Assembly: GCA_045805345.1 (NCBI GenBank)
Contig: JBJMLK010000024.1
Coordinates: 1-15,238 of the forward strand
Length of the DNA: 15,238 nt
Direction: 5' to 3'
From: AC-37 sp045805345
GTDB lineage: Bacteria; Actinomycetota; Thermoleophilia; Solirubrobacterales; Thermoleophilaceae
The notes below the pieces were generated by a model, which was not told the origin of the DNA, did no database searches, and saw nothing but the letters and a program-made list of their open reading frames with translations. Of the stretch, positions 7,220 through 13,515 are shown piece after piece; the stretch's first letter is position 1; each line of letters starts with the position of its first letter. The translations under genes and the position numbers were made by a program.

Positions 7220-8014
7220 CTACCCGCGCTTGCGCGCGACTACCAGCGTGTACTCGGCCCCGATCCGGATCGAGCCGTCGTCGGCGGAGTTCCAGCGCTC
7301 GACGCTGGCCCCGATCTCGCGCATGACCGCCTCCCGGTTCTCCTCCGGCACGGCGGCCGCTCGGGGCGCCGTGCTTTGGAAGAACTCCGCCATCTCCCGG
7401 AACGACGCGAACACCCACGGCAGCGACCGCGTCTCGATCGAAATCGTGCCCGCCAGCCCGCCGAGGCGCTCGCGCGCGACCTCTTCGTCGCCCCAGTCGC
7501 GCGGATTGGGGAGACCCTCCGCCGGCGACGGCGTGTAGCGCTCGAGGATCGAGAAGAACTCGTTCTGGAAGCCGCGGTTCGGCCAGTTCGCCATGCCGAC
7601 GGTGCCGCCGGGCCGCACGACCCGGAACAACTCGGAGGCGACCAGCTCGGGCCGCGGCCCGAACATCGCCCCGAAGACCGACCCGACGCAGTCGAAGCTC
7701 GCGTCCTCGAACGGCAGCTCCTCCACGTCCGCCACGACCCACTCCACGTCGACGCCGTCGCGCTCGGTGCGCGCCCGGCCGCGTTCGACCTGGCCGGACG
7801 AGAAGTCGGAGGCGACCACCCGGGCGCCCTCGGCCGCCGCCAGCGCCGCGAAGTTGCCGTTCCCGGCCGCGACGTCGAGCACCTCCTGTCCGGCTGAGAC
7901 CGCGCAGCCGTCGACGAGCTCGCGCGCGGCGGGCAGGAGCCGCTCGCCGAGCGGGTCGTAGTTCGCCGCGTCCCACGACTCCCGCGACCGCTGCTTGAGC
8001 GCCGCGAGGTCCAC
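7220..8014 (-). CDS. Class I SAM-dependent methyltransferase
   Basis: 264 residues with a Methyltransf_11/25-type Rossmann fold. Motif I is EVLDVAAGNGNFA near 44-56. The acidic end of strand 2 is in VVASDFS, and VVADVEELPFEDASFDCV supplies the next SAM-binding segment. ELFRVVRPGGTVGMANW is the post-core motif common in small-molecule and UbiE-like methyltransferases. The C-terminal half is less conserved and gives no substrate hint. It starts with GTG 3 nt after the rplQ stop and ends 2 nt before the truA CTG, so it is embedded in the ribosomal operon. A role in modifying a translation component is possible from position alone, but the motif pattern looks more like a small-molecule enzyme. 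Confidence 0.85.
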   Translation of the reverse strand: MDLAALKQRSRESWDAANYDPLGERLLPAARELVDGCAVSAGQEVLDVAAGNGNFAALAAAEGARVVASDFSSGQVERGRARTERDGVDVEWVVADVEELPFEDASFDCVGSVFGAMFGPRPELVASELFRVVRPGGTVGMANWPNRGFQNEFFSILERYTPSPAEGLPNPRDWGDEEVARERLGGLAGTISIETRSLPWVFASFREMAEFFQSTAPRAAAVPEENREAVMREIGASVERWNSADDGSIRIGAEYTLVVARKRG

Positions 8015-8017
8015 CCT

Positions 8018-8371
8018 CTACACCAGCTCTAGGTAGACCATCTCGGTCGCGTCCGACTTGCGCGGGCCGAGCTTGAGGATCCGGGTGTAGCCGCCGGGCC
8101 GCTCCGCGTAGCGCGGGGCCAGCTCCTCGAACAGCTTGTAGACCACGAACTTGTCCTGCCCGAGCGCCGACAGCGCCTGCCGCCGCGCGTGCAGGTCACC
8201 GCGCTTGGCGAGCGTGATCAGGCGCTCGACCTCCGGCTTCACGGCCTTGGCCTTCGCCTCCGTCGTCTCGATCCGCTCGTGGTCGATCACCTCGCGCGCG
8301 AGGTTCATGAACAGCGCCTTGCGGTGCGAGGCGCTGCGGGACAGCTTGCCCCTGTCCTTCTGGTGGCGCAT
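8018..8371 (-). CDS. rplQ: 50S ribosomal protein L17
   Basis: 117 residues and full length. It begins MRHQKDRGKLSRSASHRKAL with the family's basic N-terminus, followed by NLAREVIDHERIETTEAKAK and GGYTRILKLGPRKSDATEMVYLEL, all hallmark segments. L17 binds 23S rRNA in the large subunit. Its ATG overlaps the rpoA TGA by one base (TGATG), giving tight translational coupling, with GGAG 13 nt upstream. The usual rpoA-rplQ order is kept, but the next gene is a methyltransferase rather than truA. Confidence 0.97.
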   Translation of the reverse strand: MRHQKDRGKLSRSASHRKALFMNLAREVIDHERIETTEAKAKAVKPEVERLITLAKRGDLHARRQALSALGQDKFVVYKLFEELAPRYAERPGGYTRILKLGPRKSDATEMVYLELV

Positions 8372-9351
8372 CAGGCCGCGCGCAGCTCCAGCCCACGCGC
8401 CTTCAGCGTCTCGATGACCTCCTCGATCGACTTGCGACCGAAGTTCGGGATCGCGTTCAGCTCGGACTCCGACTTCTGCAGCAGGTCGCCGACCGTCTGC
8501 ACGCCCGCCCGCTTGAGGCAGTTGTACGAGCGCACGCCCAGCTCGAGCTCCTCGATCAGGATGTCGTCCATCCCGTCGGGCGAGCGGCTCTGGCGCGCGC
8601 CGCCGATCGCGGCGGGCTCGCCGGCGGCGCCGATCATCGCCTCGCCGTCCGCGCGCAGCTCCTCGAGCCGGTCGGCGTCGGTGAAGATCGCCAGCGACTT
8701 GATGAGGATCTCGGCGGCCTCGCGCAGCGCCGCCTGCGGCGCCACCGAGCCGTCGGTCTCGATGTCGAGCGTGAGCTTGTCGTAGTCGGTGCGCTGGCCG
8801 ACGCGAGCGGACTCGACCTGGTACGCCACCCGCTTGACGGGCGAGAAGATCGAGTCGATCGGGATGACGCCGATCGGCTGGTCGGGCGTCTTGTTCTCCT
8901 CGGCCGGCGAGTAGCCGCGGCCGCGGCCGATCGTCAGGTACATCTCGAGCTTGGTCTTCTTCTCGAGCGTCGCGATATGCGCGTCCGGGTTGAGCAGCTC
9001 GACGCCCGACGGCAGGTCGATGTCGCCGGCGGTCACCTCGCCGGGCCCGCTCGCCACGAGCGGCACCTCGATCTCGCTCGCCTCGGAGTGCATCCGGCAG
9101 ACGATCTCCTTGAGGTTGAGGACGATGTCGGTCACGTCCTCCTTCACGCCCGCGATCGTCGAGAACTCGTGGGCCACGCCCTCGATGCGGACGCTGGTGA
9201 CCGCCGCGCCGGCGAGGGACGAAAGGAGCACGCGCCGCAGCGAGTTTCCGAACGTGTAGCCGAAGCCGCGGTCGAGCGGCTCGATCGTGAAGTTGCCGCG
9301 GTTGTCCTCGACCTTCTCGGCCGAAATCTGGGGGATCTGGAACTCGAGCAT
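8371..9351 (-). CDS. rpoA: DNA-directed RNA polymerase subunit alpha
   Basis: 326 residues. The N-terminal assembly domain (about 1-230) shows GYTFGNSLRRVLLSSLAGAAVTSVRIEG. The C-terminal domain (about 250-320) shows LELGVRSYNCLKRAGVQTVGDLL and NFGRKSIEEV, which in this family contact UP elements and activators. The linker is short and charged. The ATG at 9351 is preferred over further upstream codons because MLEFQIP is the family start and AAGGA lies about 10 nt upstream. A 67-nt gap separates it from rpsD; it holds only this ribosome binding site and short GC-rich repeats (GGCC/GGCC) of doubtful meaning. Confidence 0.98.
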   Translation of the reverse strand: MLEFQIPQISAEKVEDNRGNFTIEPLDRGFGYTFGNSLRRVLLSSLAGAAVTSVRIEGVAHEFSTIAGVKEDVTDIVLNLKEIVCRMHSEASEIEVPLVASGPGEVTAGDIDLPSGVELLNPDAHIATLEKKTKLEMYLTIGRGRGYSPAEENKTPDQPIGVIPIDSIFSPVKRVAYQVESARVGQRTDYDKLTLDIETDGSVAPQAALREAAEILIKSLAIFTDADRLEELRADGEAMIGAAGEPAAIGGARQSRSPDGMDDILIEELELGVRSYNCLKRAGVQTVGDLLQKSESELNAIPNFGRKSIEEVIETLKARGLELRAA

Positions 9352-9418
9352 CAGATGAAATTCCTTCGTGTCGGGTGCCCCGCCTGAGACGGCCGTTGGC
9401 CGGTCCGGGGCCGGGGCG

Positions 9419-10039
9419 TTACTTCGAGTAGAGCTCGACGATGAGCTGCTCCTGCACCGGCGTGTCGATCTCCGCACGCTCGGGGTGGCGCAGCACCTTC
9501 GCTGTGAGTCCGTCGTGATCTGCCTGCAGCCAGGCCGGGACGGCCGACGTGAGGTCGGTGGCGTCCCGGATCGTCTGCGAGGCGCCCGATCCGGCCTTGA
9601 TGGCGATCACGTCATCGGGCCGGACCTGGTAGGAGGGCACGTTCACGCGCCTTCCGTTGATCGTCCAGTGTCCGTGGAGGATCAGCTGGCGGGCCTGGCG
9701 ACGCGAGGCCGCGAAGCCGAGCCTGACCAGCACGTTGTCGAAGCGCGACTCCAGCAGGCGCAGCAGGTTCTCGCCGGTGACGCCCGGCTGCCGGCTGGCC
9801 TTGTCGTAGTAGCTCCGGAACTGCTTCTCCAGCACGCCGTAGTAGCGACGCGCCTTCTGCTTCTCCCTCAGCTGCAAGCGGTACTCGGACTGCTTCGCAC
9901 GGCCGCGGCCGTGCTCGCCCGGCGGGTACGAGCGGCGCTCGACCCCGCACTTGTCCGTCAGGCAGCGCTCGCCCTTCAGGAAGAGCTTCACGCCCTCCCG
10001 GCGGCACTGCTTGCACTGTGCTCCACGATCGCGGGCCAT
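9419..10039 (-). CDS. rpsD: 30S ribosomal protein S4
   Basis: 206 residues; a primary 16S rRNA-binding protein of the small subunit and, in several bacteria, a translational self-repressor. This is the zinc-containing form, with Cys9, Cys12, Cys26 and Cys31 in a C-x2-C-x13-C-x4-C pattern. The S4 RNA-binding domain follows (LESRFDNVLVRLGFAASRRQARQLILHGHWTINGRRVNVPSYQV, about 97-139). The ATG at 10039 has a strong AAAGGAG about 9 nt upstream, directly at the foot of a hairpin. It is preceded by a 164-nt leader, the longest gap inside this operon, whose structure suggests regulation. Confidence 0.98.
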   Translation of the reverse strand: MARDRGAQCKQCRREGVKLFLKGERCLTDKCGVERRSYPPGEHGRGRAKQSEYRLQLREKQKARRYYGVLEKQFRSYYDKASRQPGVTGENLLRLLESRFDNVLVRLGFAASRRQARQLILHGHWTINGRRVNVPSYQVRPDDVIAIKAGSGASQTIRDATDLTSAVPAWLQADHDGLTAKVLRHPERAEIDTPVQEQLIVELYSK

Positions 10040-10051
10040 CAGATGGGCTCC

Positions 10052-10082
10052 TTTCGGCCCGCGTGCGTGCGGGGGGCCGAAA
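10052..10082 (-). promoter_or_regulatory. Hairpin abutting the rpsD Shine-Dalgarno sequence
   Basis: Plus-strand TTTCGGCCC (10052-10060) and GGGCCGAAA (10074-10082) are perfect 9-bp arms around a 13-nt GC-rich loop. In the mRNA the 3' arm ends ...CCGAAA, immediately followed by GGAG of the rpsD ribosome binding site. The AAA of AAAGGAG is therefore inside the stem. No U-run follows, so it is not a classical terminator. Confidence 0.6.
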
Positions 10083-10095
10083 ACCGAGCTGGACA

Positions 10096-10149
10096 AGGAC
10101 GCAGGGAGAGAGCCATGCATGAATGCATGGCCTCGACTGAGGACGCAGG
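10096..10149. repeat. Palindrome flanked by 10-bp direct repeats
   Basis: AGGACGCAGG occurs at 10096-10105 and exactly again at 10140-10149. The 34 nt between them contain GCCATGCAT (10112-10120) and its perfect reverse complement ATGCATGGC (10123-10131), separated by only 2 nt. A palindromic core bounded by identical short repeats looks like a tiny inserted element with a target duplication, or like a protein-binding RNA or DNA site. The sequence cannot tell these apart. Confidence 0.6.
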
Positions 10150-10203
10150 CCCAGCGACGGTTTGCAGGCTCATCCGCGTGTGCGGGGGTCGGAAGGAGGC
10201 CAT

Positions 10204-10602
10204 CTACACGCGCCTCCGCTTCCGCGGCCGGCAGCCGTTGTGGGCCTGCGGCGTCACGTCGCGGATCCCGGTCACCTCGAGCCCGGCCGCCTGGAGCGAG
10301 CGGATTGCGGTCTCGCGTCCCGAGCCCGGCCCCTTGACGAAGACCTCGACCTTCTCGAGCCCCTGCTCCATGCCCTTGCGGGCGGCGGAGTCGGCGGTCA
10401 CCTGCGCGGCGAACGGGGTCGACTTGCGCGAGCCCTTGAAGCCGGCGCCGCCGGCGGACTCCCACGCGATCACGTTGCCCTCGCGGTCGGTGAGCGAGAC
10501 GATCGTGTTGTTGAAGCTTGTCTTGATGTGCGCCTGGCCGAACGGGATGTTCTTCCTCGGCTTACGGCGTCCGCGGCCCCTGCCGCCCCTCTGCTGAGCC
10601 AT
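10204..10602 (-). CDS. rpsK: 30S ribosomal protein S11
   Basis: 132 residues. Hallmark segments are visible in order: HIKTSFNNTIVSLTDREGNVIAWESAG, GFKGSRKSTPFAAQ, VFVKGPGSGRETAIRSL, and the basic tail TPQAHNGCRPRKRRRV. It forms part of the 30S platform near the mRNA exit region. The ATG follows the rpsM TAG with no gap (TAGATG), so the two are coupled; AAGGTG within the rpsM end serves as ribosome binding site. The protein is full length with no unusual residues. Confidence 0.98.
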   Translation of the reverse strand: MAQQRGGRGRGRRKPRKNIPFGQAHIKTSFNNTIVSLTDREGNVIAWESAGGAGFKGSRKSTPFAAQVTADSAARKGMEQGLEKVEVFVKGPGSGRETAIRSLQAAGLEVTGIRDVTPQAHNGCRPRKRRRV

Positions 10603-10986
10603 CTACTTCTTGGTCACCTTCTTCTTGCCGGCCACCTGCATCCTGCGCGGGCCCTTGCGCGTGCGGCCGTTGGTCTTGGTCCGCTGGCCGTTCACGGGCA
10701 GTCCGCGGCGGTGGCGCAGGCCACGGTAGGCGCCGATCTCCATCAGCCGCTTGACGTTCTGGGAGCGCTCGCGGCGCAGGTCGCCCTCCACCGTCAGCTC
10801 GTTGTCGATCACGTCGCGGAGCTTGCGGACCTCGTCGTCGGTGAGGTCCTTCACGTAGGTGTTCGGGTCGACCCCCGACTTCTGGAGGGCGAGCCTCGAC
10901 TGCGCCTGGCCGATGCCGTAGATGTAGGTCAGGCCGACCTCGACGCGCTTGTTGAGCGGGATGTTGATGCCTGCGATTCGTGCCAT
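10603..10986 (-). CDS. rpsM: 30S ribosomal protein S13
   Basis: 127 residues. It starts with the family sequence MARIAGINIPLNKRVEVGLTYIYGIG, then DLTDDEVRKLRDVIDN, GAYRGLRHRRGLPVNGQRTKTNGRTRKGPRR, and a lysine-rich tail. S13 sits in the 30S head and contacts tRNA and the 50S subunit. It lies 7 nt after rpmJ, with an AGGGG ribosome binding site inside the rpmJ end. It is in its normal place between rpmJ and rpsK. Confidence 0.98.
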   Translation of the reverse strand: MARIAGINIPLNKRVEVGLTYIYGIGQAQSRLALQKSGVDPNTYVKDLTDDEVRKLRDVIDNELTVEGDLRRERSQNVKRLMEIGAYRGLRHRRGLPVNGQRTKTNGRTRKGPRRMQVAGKKKVTKK

Positions 10987-10993
10987 TCGTTCG

Positions 10994-11107
10994 CTACCCC
11001 TGACGCTGCTTGTGCCGCGGGTTCTGACAGATCACGAGAACCGCGCCATGACGGCGGATGATCTTGCACTTCTCGCACATGGGCTTGACCGACGCTCGGA
11101 CCTTCAC
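10994..11107 (-). CDS. rpmJ: 50S ribosomal protein L36 (37 residues)
   Basis: A short gene starting GTG at 11107 and ending TAG at 10994-10996. It begins MKVRASVKPMCEKC and continues with IIRRHGAVLVICQNPRHKQRQG. The zinc ribbon residues Cys11, Cys14, Cys27 and His32 are all present, making it the zinc-binding (C+) form. Length and sequence are typical, so it is intact. A partial Shine-Dalgarno AAAGGTGA lies about 11 nt upstream, next to TATATA. In most bacteria infA lies directly upstream; here the gap to map is only 91 nt. Confidence 0.96.
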   Translation of the reverse strand: MKVRASVKPMCEKCKIIRRHGAVLVICQNPRHKQRQG

Positions 11108-11198
11108 GCTCCGCGAATCACCTTTATATACGTGAGAATCGGCGCAAAGCCCAGGAGTCGGCTATGCGCCACCAGCCGAGAAAAGATAGCAGCCGGAG
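11108..11198 (-). promoter_or_regulatory. map-rpmJ gap with AT-rich patch; infA absent
   Basis: The 91-nt gap is too short for infA (about 72 codons) and no IF-1 fragment is seen. It contains two AT-rich patches rare in this DNA: TATCTTTTCT near 11185 and GTATATAAAGG near 11120-11130 on the minus strand. Either could serve as a -10 element for an internal promoter ahead of rpmJ, but no good -35 was found at 16-18 bp. Confidence 0.3.
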
Positions 11199-12002
11199 TC
11201 AGGCCGGCTGGGCGGCCGAAGCGGCGGCGCGAGGGGCCTTCTCGGCCTCCTCGAGGTGCCAGGGGGTGAGGATACGCGGGCCATCGGCCGTGATCGCCAC
11301 GGTGTGCTCGAAATGGGCCGCCAGCGAGCCGTCCTGCGAGTAGACCGACCACTGGTCCTCGGCCACGCGAATGGGGTGGGCGCCGGCGTTGACCATCGGC
11401 TCGACGGCCAGGACCATGCCCTCCGCCAGCTCCGGCCCGGTGCCGGGCTCGCCGAAGTTCGGGAGCTGCGGATCCTCGTGCATGTTGCGGCCGATCCCGT
11501 GGCCCACCAGCGCCCGGATCACCGAGAACCCGTCCCGCTCGACTCGCTGCTGCACCGCGTGCGAGATGTCGCCGAGGCGGTTGCCGGCGCGGCACTGCTC
11601 GACGGCGTCGAAGAGGGCCGCGCGCGTGGTGGCCAGCAGCCGGGTGGCGACCGGGGTCACGTTGCCCACCGGCACCGTGATCGCCGCGTCGGCCACCCAG
11701 CCGTCGAGGATCACGCCGACGTCGATCGACAGGATGTCGCCGCGGCTGAGCGCGTAACCGCCCGGGATGCCGTGCACGACCATCGAGTTGGGCGACGCGC
11801 AGATCGATCCGGGGAAGCCGCGATAGCCCTTGAAGGCCGGCTCCCCGCCCTGCGAGCGGATGAAGCGCTCCGCGGCGGTGTCGAGCTCCTCGGTCGTCAC
11901 GCCCGGCCGCACCTTGGCGCGGAGCATGTTGAGGCAGCGCGCGAGCACCCGCCCGGCGTCGGCCATCTTCTCGATCTCGTCGGGGGTCTTGCGAATGATC
12001 AC
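11199..12002 (-). CDS. map: Type I methionine aminopeptidase
   Basis: 267 residues; removes the initiator Met from new proteins. The five metal ligands of the pita-bread fold are all visible: Asp94 (SIDVGV), Asp105 (VADAAIT), His168 (VGHGIGR), Glu201 (AVEPM) and Glu232 (FEHT). His77 in VVHGIP and His175 in MHEDP are the usual catalytic histidines. There is no N-terminal zinc-finger or SH3-binding extension, so it is the short class Ia type. The tail has about 20 Ala-rich residues. The start is GTG. It is the expected neighbour of adk, but a DUF3108-like gene lies between them. Confidence 0.96.
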   Translation of the reverse strand: MIIRKTPDEIEKMADAGRVLARCLNMLRAKVRPGVTTEELDTAAERFIRSQGGEPAFKGYRGFPGSICASPNSMVVHGIPGGYALSRGDILSIDVGVILDGWVADAAITVPVGNVTPVATRLLATTRAALFDAVEQCRAGNRLGDISHAVQQRVERDGFSVIRALVGHGIGRNMHEDPQLPNFGEPGTGPELAEGMVLAVEPMVNAGAHPIRVAEDQWSVYSQDGSLAAHFEHTVAITADGPRILTPWHLEEAEKAPRAAASAAQPA

Positions 12003-12041
12003 GGGCTTTCAGCGTACCGACGAGCGCCCGCACGCGAAGCG

Positions 12042-12722
12042 CTAGAGCCCGGTCGCCTCGATCACGGCCCGCGGGTTCCACGGGAATGGCCCGGTGGGAA
12101 ACGCGAAGCGCAGGAACCGGTGTGGCGGCTCGGCGTCGAAGTGGACGATGAAGGGCGGCAGCAGGAGCCCGACGATCCGGTCGAGCGCGCCGCCGATCGC
12201 GTGGAAGCTCGGTCGCGCCCGCACGCGCCAGGCCTCGAATGCCCCGGCGGGCACCTCCACGCGTTCGCGCCGCTCCACCTTCAGCGCCACCTCCCAGTGC
12301 ACGCTGTTGGCGAGCCAGATCGAGACCGACCGCTCGGCGCCGCGCTCGAAGTCGAGCCCGCGCAGCATCAGCGCACAGCCCACGAGCGGGGCCACGTCGC
12401 TCGGGTAGCGCTCGATCGCCCCGCCCCAGCCGAGGACCGCGACGTCGCGGAACCAGCCCTCCTCGACGGCCACGGGGCGCTCGCCGTGCGCTGTCTCGAG
12501 GCGGTAGTGCTCTGCGAGCAGCTGGCCGCGCCGCCTGATGACCTCGAACTCCAGCTCGTACGCGGCCTGCTCGCGTACCAGCGCCCCGAGCTCCATCCGG
12601 TAGCCGCCCTCGTGCGCCCGGATCGTGACGCTGCCCTCGCCCGCGAGCTCGCCGTCGATCGACCCGCGGTAGCCGGTGCGCTCCTCGTCGGCGATGCCCG
12701 GGTCGCGGAAGCGGCCGTCGCC
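12042..12722 (-). CDS. DUF3108-like protein of unknown function; start codon unclear
   Basis: About 226 residues, recognised only by general pattern: TGYRGSIDGELAGEGSVTI near the start, then many beta-type segments, then RRERVEVPAGAFEAWRVRARP. The last resembles the VPAGxFxAWRV signature of DUF3108/LipocalinD-like envelope proteins. There is no signal peptide or lipobox in the visible N-terminus. The 42 codons from 12722 to the first in-frame ATG (12596) all end in G or C, so they are almost certainly translated. Yet no ATG, GTG or TTG precedes them in frame near the adk stop at 12722-12724. The gene either starts at a rare codon, starts at ATG 12596 (GAGGG upstream, 184 residues), or carries a small sequence error. 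Function unknown. Confidence 0.6.
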   Translation of the reverse strand, partial: GDGRFRDPGIADEERTGYRGSIDGELAGEGSVTIRAHEGGYRMELGALVREQAAYELEFEVIRRRGQLLAEHYRLETAHGERPVAVEEGWFRDVAVLGWGGAIERYPSDVAPLVGCALMLRGLDFERGAERSVSIWLANSVHWEVALKVERRERVEVPAGAFEAWRVRARPSFHAIGGALDRIVGLLLPPFIVHFDAEPPHRFLRFAFPTGPFPWNPRAVIEATGL

Positions 12723-13396
12723 TACAGCTCTTCCTCCATGCGCAGCGTGGCCACGGCCGCGCGGATGTGGTCGTGGACCTCGCCCGGCGGCTGCGTGCCG
12801 TCGAAGCGGCGGAGTATCCCCATGCCGTCGTAGTGCTGCTCGAGCGGCTTGGTCTGCTCGTGGTAGACCGACAGGCGCTTCTTCACCGTCTCGGGCTTGT
12901 CGTCGTCGCGCTGGATCAGCCGCGAGCCGTCCTGGTCGCAGACGCCCTCGCGCTTCGGCGGGTCGAACTCCACGTGGTAGAGGTGCTGGTTCTCCACGCA
13001 GATCCGCCGGCCCGACAGCCGCCGGATGACCTCCTCGTCCGGCGCCTCGATCGACAGCGCGGCGGTCAGGCGGCGGCCGCGCCCCTCGAGCGCGTTCTCG
13101 AGCGTGTCGGCCTGTCCCGTGGTGCGCGGGAAGCCGTCGAGCAGGAAGCCGTCCTCCGCCTCGGGCGCGTCCACGCGCTCCATGATCACCTTGCAGATCA
13201 GGTCGTCGGGCACGAGGTCGCCGGCGTCCATGTAGCGCTTGGCCTCCTTGCCCAGCTCGGAGCCCTCGGTCACGGCGGAGCGCAGGATGTCGCCCGTCGC
13301 GTAGTACGGCAGGTTGAAGTCGTCGACGAGCCGCGCCGCCTGCGTTCCCTTGCCGGCTCCCGGCGGCCCGAGCAGGATGAGGTTGAGTTCCCCCAC
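12722..13396 (-). CDS. adk: Adenylate kinase
   Basis: 224 residues; interconverts ATP+AMP and 2 ADP. The P-loop GPPGAGKGT is at 10-18, the AMP-binding YATGDILR at 32-39, and the DGFPRT motif at 87-92. It is the long form with a LID domain (about 130-165). The LID zinc site is degenerate, C133-x2-N136 ... C153-x2-D156 rather than four Cys. The GTG at 13396 is taken because the core strand NLILLGPPG starts four residues later. No Shine-Dalgarno sequence is present, but TTGCCT-18 bp-TACCCT lies just upstream, with 10 nt to the GTG. secY, the usual upstream neighbour, is absent. Confidence 0.96.
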   Translation of the reverse strand: MGELNLILLGPPGAGKGTQAARLVDDFNLPYYATGDILRSAVTEGSELGKEAKRYMDAGDLVPDDLICKVIMERVDAPEAEDGFLLDGFPRTTGQADTLENALEGRGRRLTAALSIEAPDEEVIRRLSGRRICVENQHLYHVEFDPPKREGVCDQDGSRLIQRDDDKPETVKKRLSVYHEQTKPLEQHYDGMGILRRFDGTQPPGEVHDHIRAAVATLRMEEEL

Positions 13397-13406
13397 GAGC
13401 GGCGGA

Positions 13407-13436
13407 AGGGTATCTTGCTCGCGATTCGGGAGGCAA
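13407..13436 (-). promoter_or_regulatory. Candidate adk promoter with a very short leader
   Basis: On the minus strand a -35-like TTGCCT (13431-13436) is separated by 18 bp from a -10-like TACCCT (13407-13412), and the adk GTG follows after 10 nt. With no Shine-Dalgarno sequence before adk, a near-leaderless transcript is likely. A second TTGCCT overlaps at 13436-13441. Confidence 0.5.
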
Positions 13437-13515
13437 GGCAACGCGCCGCCCGGGTCCCTCGGCCGCGGCGTCGGACCGGCCGACCGGGCTGGGTAAGGGG
13501 TACTTCCGGCGTTTC

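Larger units (their letters stand above)
10040..10203 (-). promoter_or_regulatory. Structured rpsD (S4) leader between rpsK and rpsD
   Basis: This 164-nt non-coding stretch is unusual in an operon whose other gaps are mostly 0-7 nt. Read on the minus strand from the rpsK stop it holds: an element with CCGC/GCGG arms (10174-10185), one copy of a 10-bp direct repeat, a near-perfect 20-bp palindrome (10112-10131), the second copy of the direct repeat, and a 9-bp hairpin (10052-10082) ending beside the rpsD Shine-Dalgarno sequence. S4 is a known autogenous repressor that binds leader RNA in E. coli and B. subtilis. A comparable control here is an inference. Confidence 0.5.

Noticed and set aside
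9352..9477. N-terminal extension of RpoA
   Set aside because: The stretch is serine/arginine-rich out-of-frame rpsD tail sequence. MLEFQIP with AAGGA upstream is the family start.
10052..10082. Intrinsic terminator between rpsK and rpsD
   Set aside because: The stem is strong, but on the transcribed strand it is followed by GGAGCCC, not a U-run, and the operon continues with rpsD-rpoA-rplQ.
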